Assembly: GCA_002496805.1 (NCBI GenBank)
Contig: DALO01000016.1
Coordinates: 62,001-126,000, forward strand
Origin: Methanobacterium sp. UBA353
Lineage (GTDB): Archaea > Methanobacteriota > Methanobacteria > Methanobacteriales > Methanobacteriaceae
Length of the DNA: 64,000 nucleotides
Reading direction: 5' to 3'
Shown here: piece by piece, positions 13,071 to 23,187 of the stretch
Numbering within the stretch: position 1 is the stretch's first letter
Layout: each line of letters starts with the position of its first letter
Notes under the pieces: generated by a model
The model's input: only the letters and a program-made list of their open reading frames with translations
Told to the model about the DNA's origin: nothing
Database searches by the model: none
Program-made: the position numbers and the translations under genes

Positions 13071-13558
13071 AAGGAGAAATCATGGAGAGTTGTATCCACT
13101 TTACCTACTTTATCTGAGTGAGGGGTCTTTTTTTGATGTTTATTTACTCAATTGATATCTCAAATATCATTTTTTTCCCTTAACATTTTTCCTAAAATAA
13201 ATTAAAAATGTAAATATAATATATTAATATCTAAATCAAAAAAAAAGTTTAAAGGCAATTACTTGATTTATTATCTGCTTAAATTTACTAAAAATGTAGA
13301 TCCATAATTATTTCATCAAAAACAAGCTAATTAACCAGAATTCTTGAAATATGTCGTCAGCGCACAATTCATATTTAAAAAATCTATATTTTTTGGTACA
13401 GCATCTAAATTTCTAGAATCTTCTTTATTTTGCAAAAAATGGTTCATTCCCCTGTTATGATAAAATATGTATTTCCTTATTTCAGATAATACTCTGCTTT
13501 AAAAAACTATCCTAAATGTTATATTATGGATTAGATATAATGAATGTGGGGGATATAC
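13071..13558. other. Intergenic region between ychF and the lipoprotein gene
   Basis: About 490 bp, very AT-rich. A T7 run at 13128-13134 is the probable ychF terminator. I see no reading frame or repeat that needs a separate call. Confidence 0.5.
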
Positions 13559-14011
13559 ATGAAAATGTCAACAAATATCTGTATTTTTTTAGTTTTGATT
13601 TGCTTTGTATTAGTTGCATCTGGATGTACATCAAGTGATTCTAGTTCTAGTGATAGAATGAATGATTCTTCGAGCCCTAGTACTTCTGATTCTAGTGTTT
13701 CTAGTTCTAGTGATGATTCTAGCCCCAGTACATCTTCCCCATCATCATCTATTAAGCCAAGAGTTCTGGTTATAGTAGATTATTTGGGCAAATGGAGTGG
13801 ATCAATAAGTTCTGAATCTGGAACTCGATCTATAGAAGGCTCAGGTAAAAAATCATTTGATTTAGGTAACATAGGTGGTCATGTGACTGCAAATGTCCAA
13901 AAAAAAGATGGTGGGTCTGACATTTTAGCAATATTCATCACCAAAGATGGGGATATAGTTGCGTCACAAAAAACAAGTGCAGGATATGGAGTAGTTCAAG
14001 TAAGCTCATAG
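13559..14011 (+). CDS. Secreted Ser-rich lipoprotein-like protein
   Basis: 150 residues. An N-terminal signal with a hydrophobic core (about 7-22) ends in a lipobox-like VASGC, so the cysteine near residue 23 may be lipid-modified and anchor the protein outside the membrane. A Ser/Asp/Pro-rich linker of about 45 residues follows, then a small beta-rich domain (IKPRVLVIVDYLGKWSGSI onward) of about 85 residues. I do not recognise the domain by name, but similar Ser-linker lipoproteins are common in Methanobacterium. ATG 13559 has GGGGGAT directly upstream, preferable to the ATG at 13544. A decayed relative with a similar signal lies at 55513-55833. Confidence 0.75.
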   Translation: MKMSTNICIFLVLICFVLVASGCTSSDSSSSDRMNDSSSPSTSDSSVSSSSDDSSPSTSSPSSSIKPRVLVIVDYLGKWSGSISSESGTRSIEGSGKKSFDLGNIGGHVTANVQKKDGGSDILAIFITKDGDIVASQKTSAGYGVVQVSS

Positions 14012-14820
14012 AATATAACCAAATCTTTTCTTTCTTTTGTCAATTTCACCGAACTAACATAGCATCCTCCTTTGCTAAAAATACAGCAGTATTTTGTGAT
14101 GAATATGACTTAAATATGTTTATTGTTGTTATACTTAATGCATTCATCGTTATCTTCAAATACGTGATTTAACCAGATTTTAGCTGAATTTATCTATACA
14201 TTTTTACATATTGCCTAAATTAATTCGTTGGATTTATACTAAAGTTATCGTTGAAATTTTATGAGCAGTTTTTTCTTTATTAAAATTTTTCCACAACAAT
14301 TTAAATCCCCGTAAATTTCTGTTGAATAAAATAAACAAGAAATAAATATGATCCTATTATCCTCTAAATTATTCAAAATTTTTTTACTCAGCATCATTTT
14401 CATTGACAGAGAGAGGTATGTTTCAAGTGTAACAGTGAAGATAGATTAACACACTCCTGAAGAGTTTTACAGGAAATTAAATTATTTTAAAGATTATTTT
14501 AGCGTTGAGAATGTTTAAAATATGTTTGGGGAATATATGCCTAACTAAATTGGGTAAATTAAGAAAAAACTTGTTATTTTTAAATTTTTAGCAAATCTTT
14601 ATCAACTTCTAACCTTACTCCAAGGGGTTGCCAGCATACCTAAAAAGAATGATAAAAAACGTGTTTTTGTAACTGAAAAATGACATCACACCCCGCGCAA
14701 TTTCACTTGAAACAAATGATTATATGATAATTGTAATTTTAAAACTAGTTGAACCCTGGAAAAGTAGAAAAAAATGAAAATAACTGAAAAAAGAAGTTAA
14801 ACTGATTTTTAAGCTTTTTT
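14012..14820. other. 809-bp AT-rich intergenic region with origin-box-like sequences
   Basis: Lies between the convergent lipoprotein and sfsA genes. I see no intact reading frame. GTTTCAAGTGTAAC occurs at 14420-14433, and a related TTTCACTTGAAAC at 14701-14713 in the opposite orientation. The same 14-mer recurs at 55922-55935. They resemble the short Cdc6/Orc1 origin boxes described for Methanothermobacter, recalled rather than checked. No cdc6 gene is in the window. Confidence 0.4.
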
Positions 14821-15558
14821 TTATGGTTTAACACTTATTGGCACTTCATTCAAAGGATTAAGTTCCAATTGGTTTTTATGATAATCAACACTGAAAGAAT
14901 ATGCAAATATCAGCACTTTGTATTTTTCTGCTTTTTTTAGTGTGCTGGAAAATTCTGGATCCATCTCCCAGTTAGGTGAAAATACTTGAGCATCTTCTCG
15001 GGGGATTATGAAAAGTACTGCTGAGTTCATTCCCTCTTTTTTAGCTTTAATAAGTTCTTCCAAGTGTCTTTTTCCCCGGACTGTAGGAGCATCCGGAAAT
15101 TTGGCATGCCCATCTTCAACCAAGGTGCACCCTTTCACTTCCAGAAGCATCTTATCCTCATTATCAGATGTTACTTTTCCTTTTTCCAAAGTTTTAGTTA
15201 GAAGAAAATCGATTCTACTCTTACCGTAAGTGTATTCTCTTTTTTCAACATGATAATTTGATAGTTCAGATATAATTCCTGATTTAATTAATTCTGAGGC
15301 AAGATCACTGTGGAAACCAGAATTTATGAGCACCCATATTTTTTCACTTTTCACGGCAATAACATCGTACTTTGTCTTCCTTTTTGTTGGATTTTGTGCT
15401 GGGCGAAGGAGTAAATGAGCCTCATGAAGTAAAAGTTCATTAAGACGACCCGGGTCTCGTAAATGAGCAAGTTCGATCCCTTTATTAGTTTCAAAATCCA
15501 CTGTGAAGCGGTTGGGTCTTTTTAAAAATCTTCCCTCTATGGTGTTAGTGATTTTCAT
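14821..15558 (-). CDS. sfsA: SfsA-family nuclease-like protein
   Basis: 245 residues matching SfsA along its length. It starts with the N-terminal OB-like region (GRFLKRPNRFTVDF), then HLRDPGRLNELL (about 32-43). The nuclease-like core follows: KSRIDFLL (about 113-120), LLEVKGCTLVEDGHAKFPDAPTVRG-type segment (about 138-162) and HLEELI. The E-V-K triad is that of PD-(D/E)XK enzymes. SfsA was named for a sugar-fermentation phenotype in E. coli; the fold suggests DNA or RNA cleavage, and its role in archaea is unproven. Its stop codon is next to a T-rich stretch. Confidence 0.92.
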   Translation of the reverse strand: MKITNTIEGRFLKRPNRFTVDFETNKGIELAHLRDPGRLNELLLHEAHLLLRPAQNPTKRKTKYDVIAVKSEKIWVLINSGFHSDLASELIKSGIISELSNYHVEKREYTYGKSRIDFLLTKTLEKGKVTSDNEDKMLLEVKGCTLVEDGHAKFPDAPTVRGKRHLEELIKAKKEGMNSAVLFIIPREDAQVFSPNWEMDPEFSSTLKKAEKYKVLIFAYSFSVDYHKNQLELNPLNEVPISVKP

Positions 15559-15715
15559 CTTATGAAAATTTAATCTACCAAATATATAATAAAACCTAAA
15601 TTTTACTACTATTCAGCTTTATTATTTTATCATTTAGGCATATTTTATTTAATTCTCTTCAAAAAACCGTGGCTGTCCTAATTAATAAAATAATAAAAGA
15701 AAAAAATTGGAAATC

Positions 15716-16456
15716 TTAGAAGTTTAAGCTATCAACTGCATTGGCAAATTCCTTAGCACGGTCCAATGTTTCGTTAAATGGTGCATAAGTGTAGGTTTCG
15801 TAAACCATTGCTGGTGTGCCAGATTCTATGATTGGTATGGTTACATAAGGACCGCTAGTGGGCCCACCATCAAATGGGGGGACATAGAAAATAAGCCAGG
15901 AGATTTTGCTCACTATTAAATGGGCCAGTAGTCTGGAACGTTTGTCATCTGATGGAACTGAGATGAACTTGGTTTCTGGGTAGTCTCCCTTGGTTGAGTG
16001 TACATCCACCACCAAATTGTATTTGGATGCCTTGATATCGGGAACTGCGTAGTCTCTAGCTAATTCTTGACCATTAATCCTTCCATTTGTGTAATCGTCT
16101 CGGTCTTTAGTTACAGTAATTTGATAAACATAATAACAGTATTTTAGTGATTTACTATTGCTGATTACTGTCATCATCGCTTGATGGGCTTGAACTTCCT
16201 GTGGATGCACGCCCACGACATAGGCAACTTTTACTGATGACATTGGATTACCATAAGGGCCGTAACGGACTACAAAACCATAATCACGTTGTCCAAGAAA
16301 TTTGACTGATGTGATGGATTCAGATTTAATCTGATTGGATGAATTGTCATTTAATGAATCATTAAAATTATAAGAAGTTCCATCATAGTTGATAAAAGCT
16401 CCCAAAACAATTACAACAATTATTAACCCTATGCCCATCAATGTTTCCATATTCAT
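15716..16456 (-). CDS. Membrane-anchored M14-like (zinc carboxypeptidase/deacylase) protein
   Basis: 246 residues. One N-terminal membrane segment (about 7-23) is followed by an extracellular domain. I see a plausible M14-type metal site: HPQE gives H84 and E87, and VDVHS gives H153. Between them, GRINGQELARDYAVP (about 125-139) resembles the R-x-N...G-x-D-L-N-R-x-F-P block of M14 peptidases and succinylglutamate desuccinylases. A glutamate in PAMVYETYTYAP (about 213) could be the catalytic base. The closest database label is probably uncharacterised. If active, it would act outside the cell, possibly on cell-wall or peptide amide bonds. ATG 16456 follows GAGGAT. Confidence 0.6.
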   Translation of the reverse strand: MNMETLMGIGLIIVVIVLGAFINYDGTSYNFNDSLNDNSSNQIKSESITSVKFLGQRDYGFVVRYGPYGNPMSSVKVAYVVGVHPQEVQAHQAMMTVISNSKSLKYCYYVYQITVTKDRDDYTNGRINGQELARDYAVPDIKASKYNLVVDVHSTKGDYPETKFISVPSDDKRSRLLAHLIVSKISWLIFYVPPFDGGPTSGPYVTIPIIESGTPAMVYETYTYAPFNETLDRAKEFANAVDSLNF

Positions 16457-16755
16457 GTTCGTATCCTCATTATGTGTTGATTAACGTTAATATGTATGAT
16501 ATTTTATCGTAAATTGAAATTTTGAACTGTATAACCCAATATTTTATCCATTTATCGATTGTCAAGATTAAACTTATTATTGGTTCTATTGGTTATTATG
16601 GTTAATAGTTTATTAGAATAAGTTTACAAGAATGTTAATTATAATGATAAGTAAAATGTAATGAATTTATTAATTCCAAAATTTGCTAGATCAATACATT
16701 GTAATGGCTAAATAATTCGAATAATACGTTTAATAAATTTAGAGGTGAAATTACA
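16457..16755. other. Divergent upstream region of cfbD
   Basis: About 300 bp between the M14-like gene and cfbD. The palindrome TTAACGTTAA lies at 16481-16490, close to the M14-like start. No NikR-like GTATGA/TCATAC pair was found despite the nickel cofactor role of cfbD. Confidence 0.4.
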
Positions 16756-17838
16756 TTGCATCCACGACCCAGCCCTATTGCCGCGTCACTTTATACTCTC
16801 CGAGATTTGAATGCTGATGTTATTATCCTTCACGGACCCCATGGTTGCTGTTTCCGTACTGGCCGTCTACTGGAAAATGATGGAGTGAGGGTGGTTACCA
16901 CTGCCATGTCCGAGAATGATTTCATTTTCGGAGCATCAGCTAAGTTAGAGGAAACTCTTAAAGAAGCTTATGAACTGTTCCACCCTCAACTGGTGGGGGT
17001 GGTGGGTACTTGTGCAAGTATGATCATTGGTGAAGACATGCGTGAAGCAGTTAACAATGCTAAAATCCCCGCCAAAGTGTTGACTGTTGAGTCTCATGGT
17101 GGGTTAAGTGAAGGCGATAATACAGAAGGAGCGATAGCTGTTTTAGAAGCAGCAAAACTAGAAGGTGTGATCTCTAGCGAGGAAGCAGATAGGCAGATTA
17201 TAATGTTAAAAAAAGCCACTGAAATCGAAAAAACCAGAGGAATGGCCCAAGGAAAATATATTCAACCATCTTACGGAGATGATAAAGAAGAAGTAGCCCA
17301 AAATCTTCTTGATGCCTTTGAAAATGGAGATAAAATTGCTTTTGTTCTTAACTCCAAGAAAGAAACATCTTACCTCTTCGCTGACATTTTGAAAGTTCCT
17401 TTCCATGATACTTATCCTGAAATCCGCCCAAGCATTATTGCCAATCTAGATGAAGGAATAGGACTGCCACGTATACGTCAACATGCCAAAAATATAAAAA
17501 TGGAACTGGATATGAATATTGATCTAATAACCGGTAGTTTGGATGAATACCCTGTAACTGGGAAAAATGCAATGTCATTCCTTGAAAAAAATAATTTTGA
17601 CATAGTAGTCGTGGCAGGAGTGCCTCATGCGCTCAATATTGAGAAATTAAAAGGAAAATTAATTGCTATTACTGACGGCCCAAGATTGGTGGAGCCTTTA
17701 AAAAATTTAGGATATACTTGGGTGATTACTGAACTGGACGCCCATGCAAAAACTTTGGGAACTGATAAAATCATTGCTTCCGATTTTGGAACTGCTTTGA
17801 GAAAAAAATTAAAAAAATATAATGATAGCTATAATTGA
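16756..17838 (+). CDS. cfbD: Ni-sirohydrochlorin a,c-diamide reductive cyclase, catalytic subunit
   Basis: 360 residues, a nitrogenase NifD-like protein. CfbD works with the NifH-like CfbC to reduce and cyclise the nickel porphinoid on the way to coenzyme F430, the cofactor of methyl-CoM reductase. N-terminal HGPHGCCFRTGRL and VGTCASMIIGEDM supply the cysteines expected to hold the interdomain Fe-S cluster. Length fits CfbD, which is shorter than true NifD. It begins with TTG at 16756, 8 nt after GAGGTG. Its 3' end overlaps hisH by 17 bp, so the two are probably translated from one mRNA although their pathways are unrelated. CfbB lies 40 kb away at 57693. Confidence 0.92.
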   Translation: MHPRPSPIAASLYTLRDLNADVIILHGPHGCCFRTGRLLENDGVRVVTTAMSENDFIFGASAKLEETLKEAYELFHPQLVGVVGTCASMIIGEDMREAVNNAKIPAKVLTVESHGGLSEGDNTEGAIAVLEAAKLEGVISSEEADRQIIMLKKATEIEKTRGMAQGKYIQPSYGDDKEEVAQNLLDAFENGDKIAFVLNSKKETSYLFADILKVPFHDTYPEIRPSIIANLDEGIGLPRIRQHAKNIKMELDMNIDLITGSLDEYPVTGKNAMSFLEKNNFDIVVVAGVPHALNIEKLKGKLIAITDGPRLVEPLKNLGYTWVITELDAHAKTLGTDKIIASDFGTALRKKLKKYNDSYN

Positions 17839-18430
17839 TTATGGTAGTGGGAATCTGAAAAGCATCCACAATGGATTCCGACAAATTGGTGCAGAAGTAC
17901 TGATAACTCAAGATAAAAAAGAATTGGCAAAAGCAGATGCACTGATTCTCCCAGGAGTGGGAGCTTTCGGAACTGCCATGGAGAATCTGAGCAGATTTGA
18001 AAAGATTATTCACCAACATATTCACGATGAAAAACCATTTTTAGGAGTTTGTTTGGGTTTACAAGTCCTTTTTGGTAAAAGTGAGGAAAGCCCAGGGATT
18101 AATGGATTAAATGTGTTGCCAGGGAAAGTTTTACAACTTCCAGAAAGAAAAAAAAATGAGGGTCTGAAAGTACCCCAAATGGGCTGGAATAGCCTTAATA
18201 TCTTAAAAAAATCTTTTTTATTAAAAAATATTGAGAATAATTATATGTATTTTGTCCATTCATATTATGTAGAGCCTGATGATGATAAAATTGTGATTGC
18301 AACTGTTAATTATGGTTTAGATGTTCCTGCCATTGTAGCTCAAGATAATGTTTTTGCCACCCAGTTTCACCCAGAAAAAAGTGGAAAAATTGGGCTAAAA
18401 ATATTGAAAAACTTCTTTAAACTCGTTTAA
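17822..18430 (+). CDS. hisH: Imidazole glycerol phosphate synthase, glutaminase subunit
   Basis: 202 residues of class I glutamine amidotransferase. It begins MIAIIDYGSGNLKS. The nucleophile is in GVCLGLQVLF (C near 77), and the His/Glu pair is in FATQFHPEKSG near the C-terminus. It supplies ammonia to HisF for closure of the imidazole ring; hisF is not in the window. The start overlaps the end of cfbD in another frame. Confidence 0.95.
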   Translation: MIAIIDYGSGNLKSIHNGFRQIGAEVLITQDKKELAKADALILPGVGAFGTAMENLSRFEKIIHQHIHDEKPFLGVCLGLQVLFGKSEESPGINGLNVLPGKVLQLPERKKNEGLKVPQMGWNSLNILKKSFLLKNIENNYMYFVHSYYVEPDDDKIVIATVNYGLDVPAIVAQDNVFATQFHPEKSGKIGLKILKNFFKLV

Positions 18431-18498
18431 AGATTGGTTGTAAATACTAAAAAAGTAGGAAAAATTTATATATTTGTAATACATAAGAAGGTGTAACT

Positions 18499-19863
18499 GT
18501 GGATATGGAAGGTTTCGCCAGGCGCGCCCTGGTAGACAGTGCTGAAGGATCTGTTCAAAAAAGTCTTCAGGAAAAGATACTTGAGTTTAAAGATATTTCT
18601 CCTGAACAGGCCGGCCAAATGGCAAAGGCTGTTCTGGACGAAGTTAAATATTCTCTGAAAATTGAAGATCACCCTGATGAACCCCTTAAAAAGCTCATAA
18701 ATTATCCCAAATCAGGAGTGGCTATGGGAGAAATGGGTGTTGGATCCAGAGGCGCCGGTGACTTTTTTGTCCACCGACAAATTGCAGAAATAGTTAAAAG
18801 CAGCAACACTGATGCCTTCATCAACCCCACAGCTCAAGACGATGGAGGAGTGGTTAAAGCACCAGCTGGCACAGACGAAGTGTACATAACCACTGCAGTA
18901 GATGGAATTCATTCACGGTTAAGTGAATACCCTTTCTTGGGAGGTTTTCATGTGGCCAGAGCTTCCATGAGAGATGTCTGCGTTATGGGATCTCAGCCAG
19001 TGGCTTTACTGAGTGATTTGCACTTGGCAGATGATGGAGATGTGTCAAAACTCTTTGACTATACTGCTGGAGTTTGTGCTGTTTCAGAACTCACTGGAAT
19101 ACCATTAGTAGCAGGAAGTACTCTCCGCGTAGGTGGAGACATGGTGCTTGGAGATAGATTAGTAAGTGCAGTAGGTTCTGTGGGAATATCCCCTTATCCA
19201 CCCACTGCCCGGAAACGTGCCGAGGCAGGTGATGTTATTCTCTTAACTGAAGGGTCTGGCGGTGGAACTATCACAACAACAGCCTTGTATCACGGTTTGT
19301 TTGATGTTGTGTGGGAAACTATGGATATTAGCTTTATTCAAGCATCTGAGGCCATTTTAAAGGCAGAACTACTTCCAAAAATACATGCCATGACTGATGT
19401 AACCAATGGGGGACTCAGAGGTGATGCTCATGAAATATCCCAAACTACTGGACTGGGAATGGCCTTTTGGGAAGATAAAATCCGTGAACTAATCAACCCC
19501 AAAGTTTTAGACATGCTGGAAAGTCTGAACATCGATCCATTGGGTGTTTCTGTGGATTCACTCATGATTATAGCCACTGAAGATGTGGCCAGAGAAGTGG
19601 AAAGGATTGTTTCAAAATCTGGAGTTAAAATCGGCCATATCGGCGAAATTGATGATACTGGAGTTCCCAGGCTGATAACTGACCATGGCCAGACTGAACT
19701 TAAGCCACTCTTCCGGGAAGCAGCTTACACTAAAATCAAAAAGTTTGTGGGCGATGTGCATCCTGAAGACTTTGAAGAAATGAAACAAAAAGTTGAAAGT
19801 GCGGCTCAAGAAGCAATTGCAAAAAAAGAAGAAATTGTTGCAAGAATAAGGAAAAATAACTAG
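18499..19863 (+). CDS. AIR synthase (PurM/HypE/SelD-fold) related protein
   Basis: 454 residues. The central and C-terminal parts have the PurM-like ATP-binding fold: TAQDDGGVV near 115, the TAVDGIHSRL metal/ATP segment, GGFHVARASMRDVCVMG-like helix (about 151-166), then ALLSDLHLADDG, and DVTNGGLRGDAHEIS (about 303-317). The first 90 residues and a charged helical C-terminus are extra compared with HypE or SelD. No SelD-type Cys/Sec nucleophile is seen near the N-terminus. Archaeal proteins of this size are annotated only as AIR synthase-related, so the substrate is unknown. The GTG start at 18499 sits 5 nt after AAGGTG; ATG at 18505 is the alternative. Confidence 0.75.
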   Translation: MDMEGFARRALVDSAEGSVQKSLQEKILEFKDISPEQAGQMAKAVLDEVKYSLKIEDHPDEPLKKLINYPKSGVAMGEMGVGSRGAGDFFVHRQIAEIVKSSNTDAFINPTAQDDGGVVKAPAGTDEVYITTAVDGIHSRLSEYPFLGGFHVARASMRDVCVMGSQPVALLSDLHLADDGDVSKLFDYTAGVCAVSELTGIPLVAGSTLRVGGDMVLGDRLVSAVGSVGISPYPPTARKRAEAGDVILLTEGSGGGTITTTALYHGLFDVVWETMDISFIQASEAILKAELLPKIHAMTDVTNGGLRGDAHEISQTTGLGMAFWEDKIRELINPKVLDMLESLNIDPLGVSVDSLMIIATEDVAREVERIVSKSGVKIGHIGEIDDTGVPRLITDHGQTELKPLFREAAYTKIKKFVGDVHPEDFEEMKQKVESAAQEAIAKKEEIVARIRKNN

Positions 19864-19903
19864 TAAAGAATGATTTAAAAACAATTAAAAACTAGTGAAG
19901 TTT

Positions 19904-20335
19904 ATGGATGAAAAAGGATTTATTTACACTTTTGACGCTGTTTTAGCTTTAATACCAATTATGATTGTGATTTTCGGAGTTAGCAACCTCCCCACATTTA
20001 ATGAACCTTCTAGTTATGTATATTCATCACAACAAGCGCAAGATGTAATGGATTTTATGGCACAATACCGGCCAAATGGGGGGATGTCAGTGTTAGAAAC
20101 CTTATCAACCACTTTAGAATCTGGAAACAACAACCAAGCAAGTATACAGTATGCAGGAGAAATTTCTTCTAATATTCTTAGTAAAAACTTCCCAAAAATG
20201 GAATATATTTTAACAGAAGAAAACCAGTTAGGTGGTGAAATCTTGGCTGGAAAATTAGATATTAAAAATGAAAATAATGTGGCCACAGCTTCCCGAAATT
20301 GTGGTAACCACACATATAGGATTTATGTAAAATAA
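19904..20335 (+). CDS. Pilin-like secreted protein
   Basis: 143 residues. The N-terminus MDEKGFIYTFDAVLALIPI resembles archaeal type IV pilin-like (class III) signal peptides. A short charged leader and a glycine precede a hydrophobic helix (about residues 6-24), which would form the pilus core after processing. The remaining polar domain (about 30-143) is unrecognised and has one cysteine near the end. I start at ATG 19904, with GTGAAG a few bases upstream; GTG 19895 is the alternative. It follows the AIR synthase-like gene by 40 bp and may be co-transcribed. Confidence 0.6.
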   Translation: MDEKGFIYTFDAVLALIPIMIVIFGVSNLPTFNEPSSYVYSSQQAQDVMDFMAQYRPNGGMSVLETLSTTLESGNNNQASIQYAGEISSNILSKNFPKMEYILTEENQLGGEILAGKLDIKNENNVATASRNCGNHTYRIYVK

Positions 20336-20691
20336 AAACTATTTAAAAACTTTTTCATCAAATTGTATTGAAACATAATCCATTGTGACTTTATATAATT
20401 TATCCCTTTTCTTCTTATTACAGTTTTATTAACTATGAAAACACCACCGTTAAAGGAAAGGCAGTAGAATTTCCACGATACGTGTGTGTTTTGTGAACAT
20501 GCCATATATTTATTCAGTTTTATGTGGATAAAAGAAAGATTTAGAAGTGGGATATCTCCTGAAAAAATATTATCGCCACCCACTGTGAACTTATATTTTA
20601 AAAAGATTTTTGTTAATACTAGATCAATGATTAGAAATATTTTCAATTATACAATCAATACAATTATTGTGTTCAAGAGAGAGTGTTCAAA
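20336..20691. other. Intergenic region between the pilin-like and HIT genes
   Basis: About 355 bp, AT-rich. An open frame crosses it (from 20486), but it has no ribosome site, ends inside the HIT gene in another frame and has no recognisable motif. I see no RNA or repeat. Confidence 0.45.
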
Positions 20692-21159
20692 ATGGGATGT
20701 GAATTTTTTGAAAAAATACATGATTATAAGTACGGAGATTTATTGGTTGAAACCCATCACTGGCTTATAATCCTGGCCCCTGACCAAAAAAACCTTGGAA
20801 CTTGCGTTGTGGCACTTAAAAGAGATGAAATAGAATTATCCGGTTTAACAAATGAAGAATGGTTTGACTTTAGTTACGTAGTAAAAAAACTAGAAAAATC
20901 TATTAAAAAAGCGTTTAACTCCACCATGTTCAACTGGGGCTGTTTGATGAACTCTTCCTACCTTGAAACCCCACCATCCCCCCATCTTCACTGGCATTTC
21001 ATACCACGTTACCGAAACCCAATAGAGTTCCATGGAAAAACATTTGAAGACCTATGTTTTGGCAGCAGCACCATGTATGATCGAAGAGGCCCTGTTGAAC
21101 TATCTGACGATTTTAGAAAAAAAATTAAAACCAGGATAATGGAATATCTGGAAATTTAA
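20692..21159 (+). CDS. HIT-family nucleotide-binding protein
   Basis: 155 residues. The histidine triad is HLHWHFIPR (about 105-113), preceded by the core strands ETHHWLIILAPDQKNLGTCVVALKR-type pattern. HIT proteins hydrolyse or transfer nucleotidyl groups (AMP-lysine, Ap4A and similar). This one has an extended C-terminal segment after the triad, as in the Ap4A phosphorylase-like group; the substrate is unknown. I prefer ATG 20692, with GAGAG about 9 nt upstream; GTG 20683 is also possible. Confidence 0.85.
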   Translation: MGCEFFEKIHDYKYGDLLVETHHWLIILAPDQKNLGTCVVALKRDEIELSGLTNEEWFDFSYVVKKLEKSIKKAFNSTMFNWGCLMNSSYLETPPSPHLHWHFIPRYRNPIEFHGKTFEDLCFGSSTMYDRRGPVELSDDFRKKIKTRIMEYLEI

Positions 21160-21265
21160 ATTACTCATTTAACCCAACGAACCTCACACCAAACCAAGTT
21201 AATTATTGATATGATGGTATCCCTTAAAAAAAACTTAAACAAAACTTAAATAGAAAAAAATTCAA

Positions 21266-21276
21266 CTTATTATAAG
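21266..21276 (+). promoter_or_regulatory. Candidate TATA box for tRNA-Arg
   Basis: CTTATTATAAG lies about 45 nt before the mature tRNA. This would place transcription start about 20-25 nt before the tRNA 5' end. The surrounding sequence is AT-rich, so the assignment is tentative. Confidence 0.3.
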
Positions 21277-21319
21277 TTTCAACTAATGTTATTGAAACAC
21301 ATGATTTCTGTTTTATTAT

Positions 21320-21391
21320 GCCCTGATAGTGTAGTGGATATCACGTAGGATTGCGGATCCTATTACCCGGGTTCAAGTCCCGGTCAGGGCA
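21320..21391 (+). tRNA. tRNA-Arg (anticodon GCG)
   Basis: A 72-nt cloverleaf. The acceptor stem GCCCTGA pairs with TCAGGGC and the discriminator base is A. The D arm contains AGTGTAGTGGATATCACG-like sequence. The anticodon stem TAGGA/TCCTA encloses loop TTGCGGA, giving anticodon GCG, which reads CGC and CGU arginine codons. The T arm is CCGGG/CCCGG with loop TTCAAGT. CCA is not encoded. There is no intron. The 3' end is 17 bp from the convergent tfrA stop codon. Confidence 0.96.
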
Positions 21392-21408
21392 TGTCTTATT
21401 TTAAAAAA

Positions 21409-23055
<1,647 letters not shown>

Positions 23056-23187
23056 GTTAATGTGATTGACCCCGGTTTTATTTAAGTTTTTTAAGTAGAC
23101 CAACAGAAGATTAACTGTATAACAAACATAATATAAAAATTATGCATACCAATTCTCATTATCTTATAACCCAAAGGAGGATGTTCA

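Noticed and set aside
20486..20770. Open frame of 94 codons between the pilin-like and HIT genes
   Set aside because: It has no ribosome site or motif, is low in complexity and runs into the HIT gene in another frame; chance opening in AT-rich DNA is likelier.
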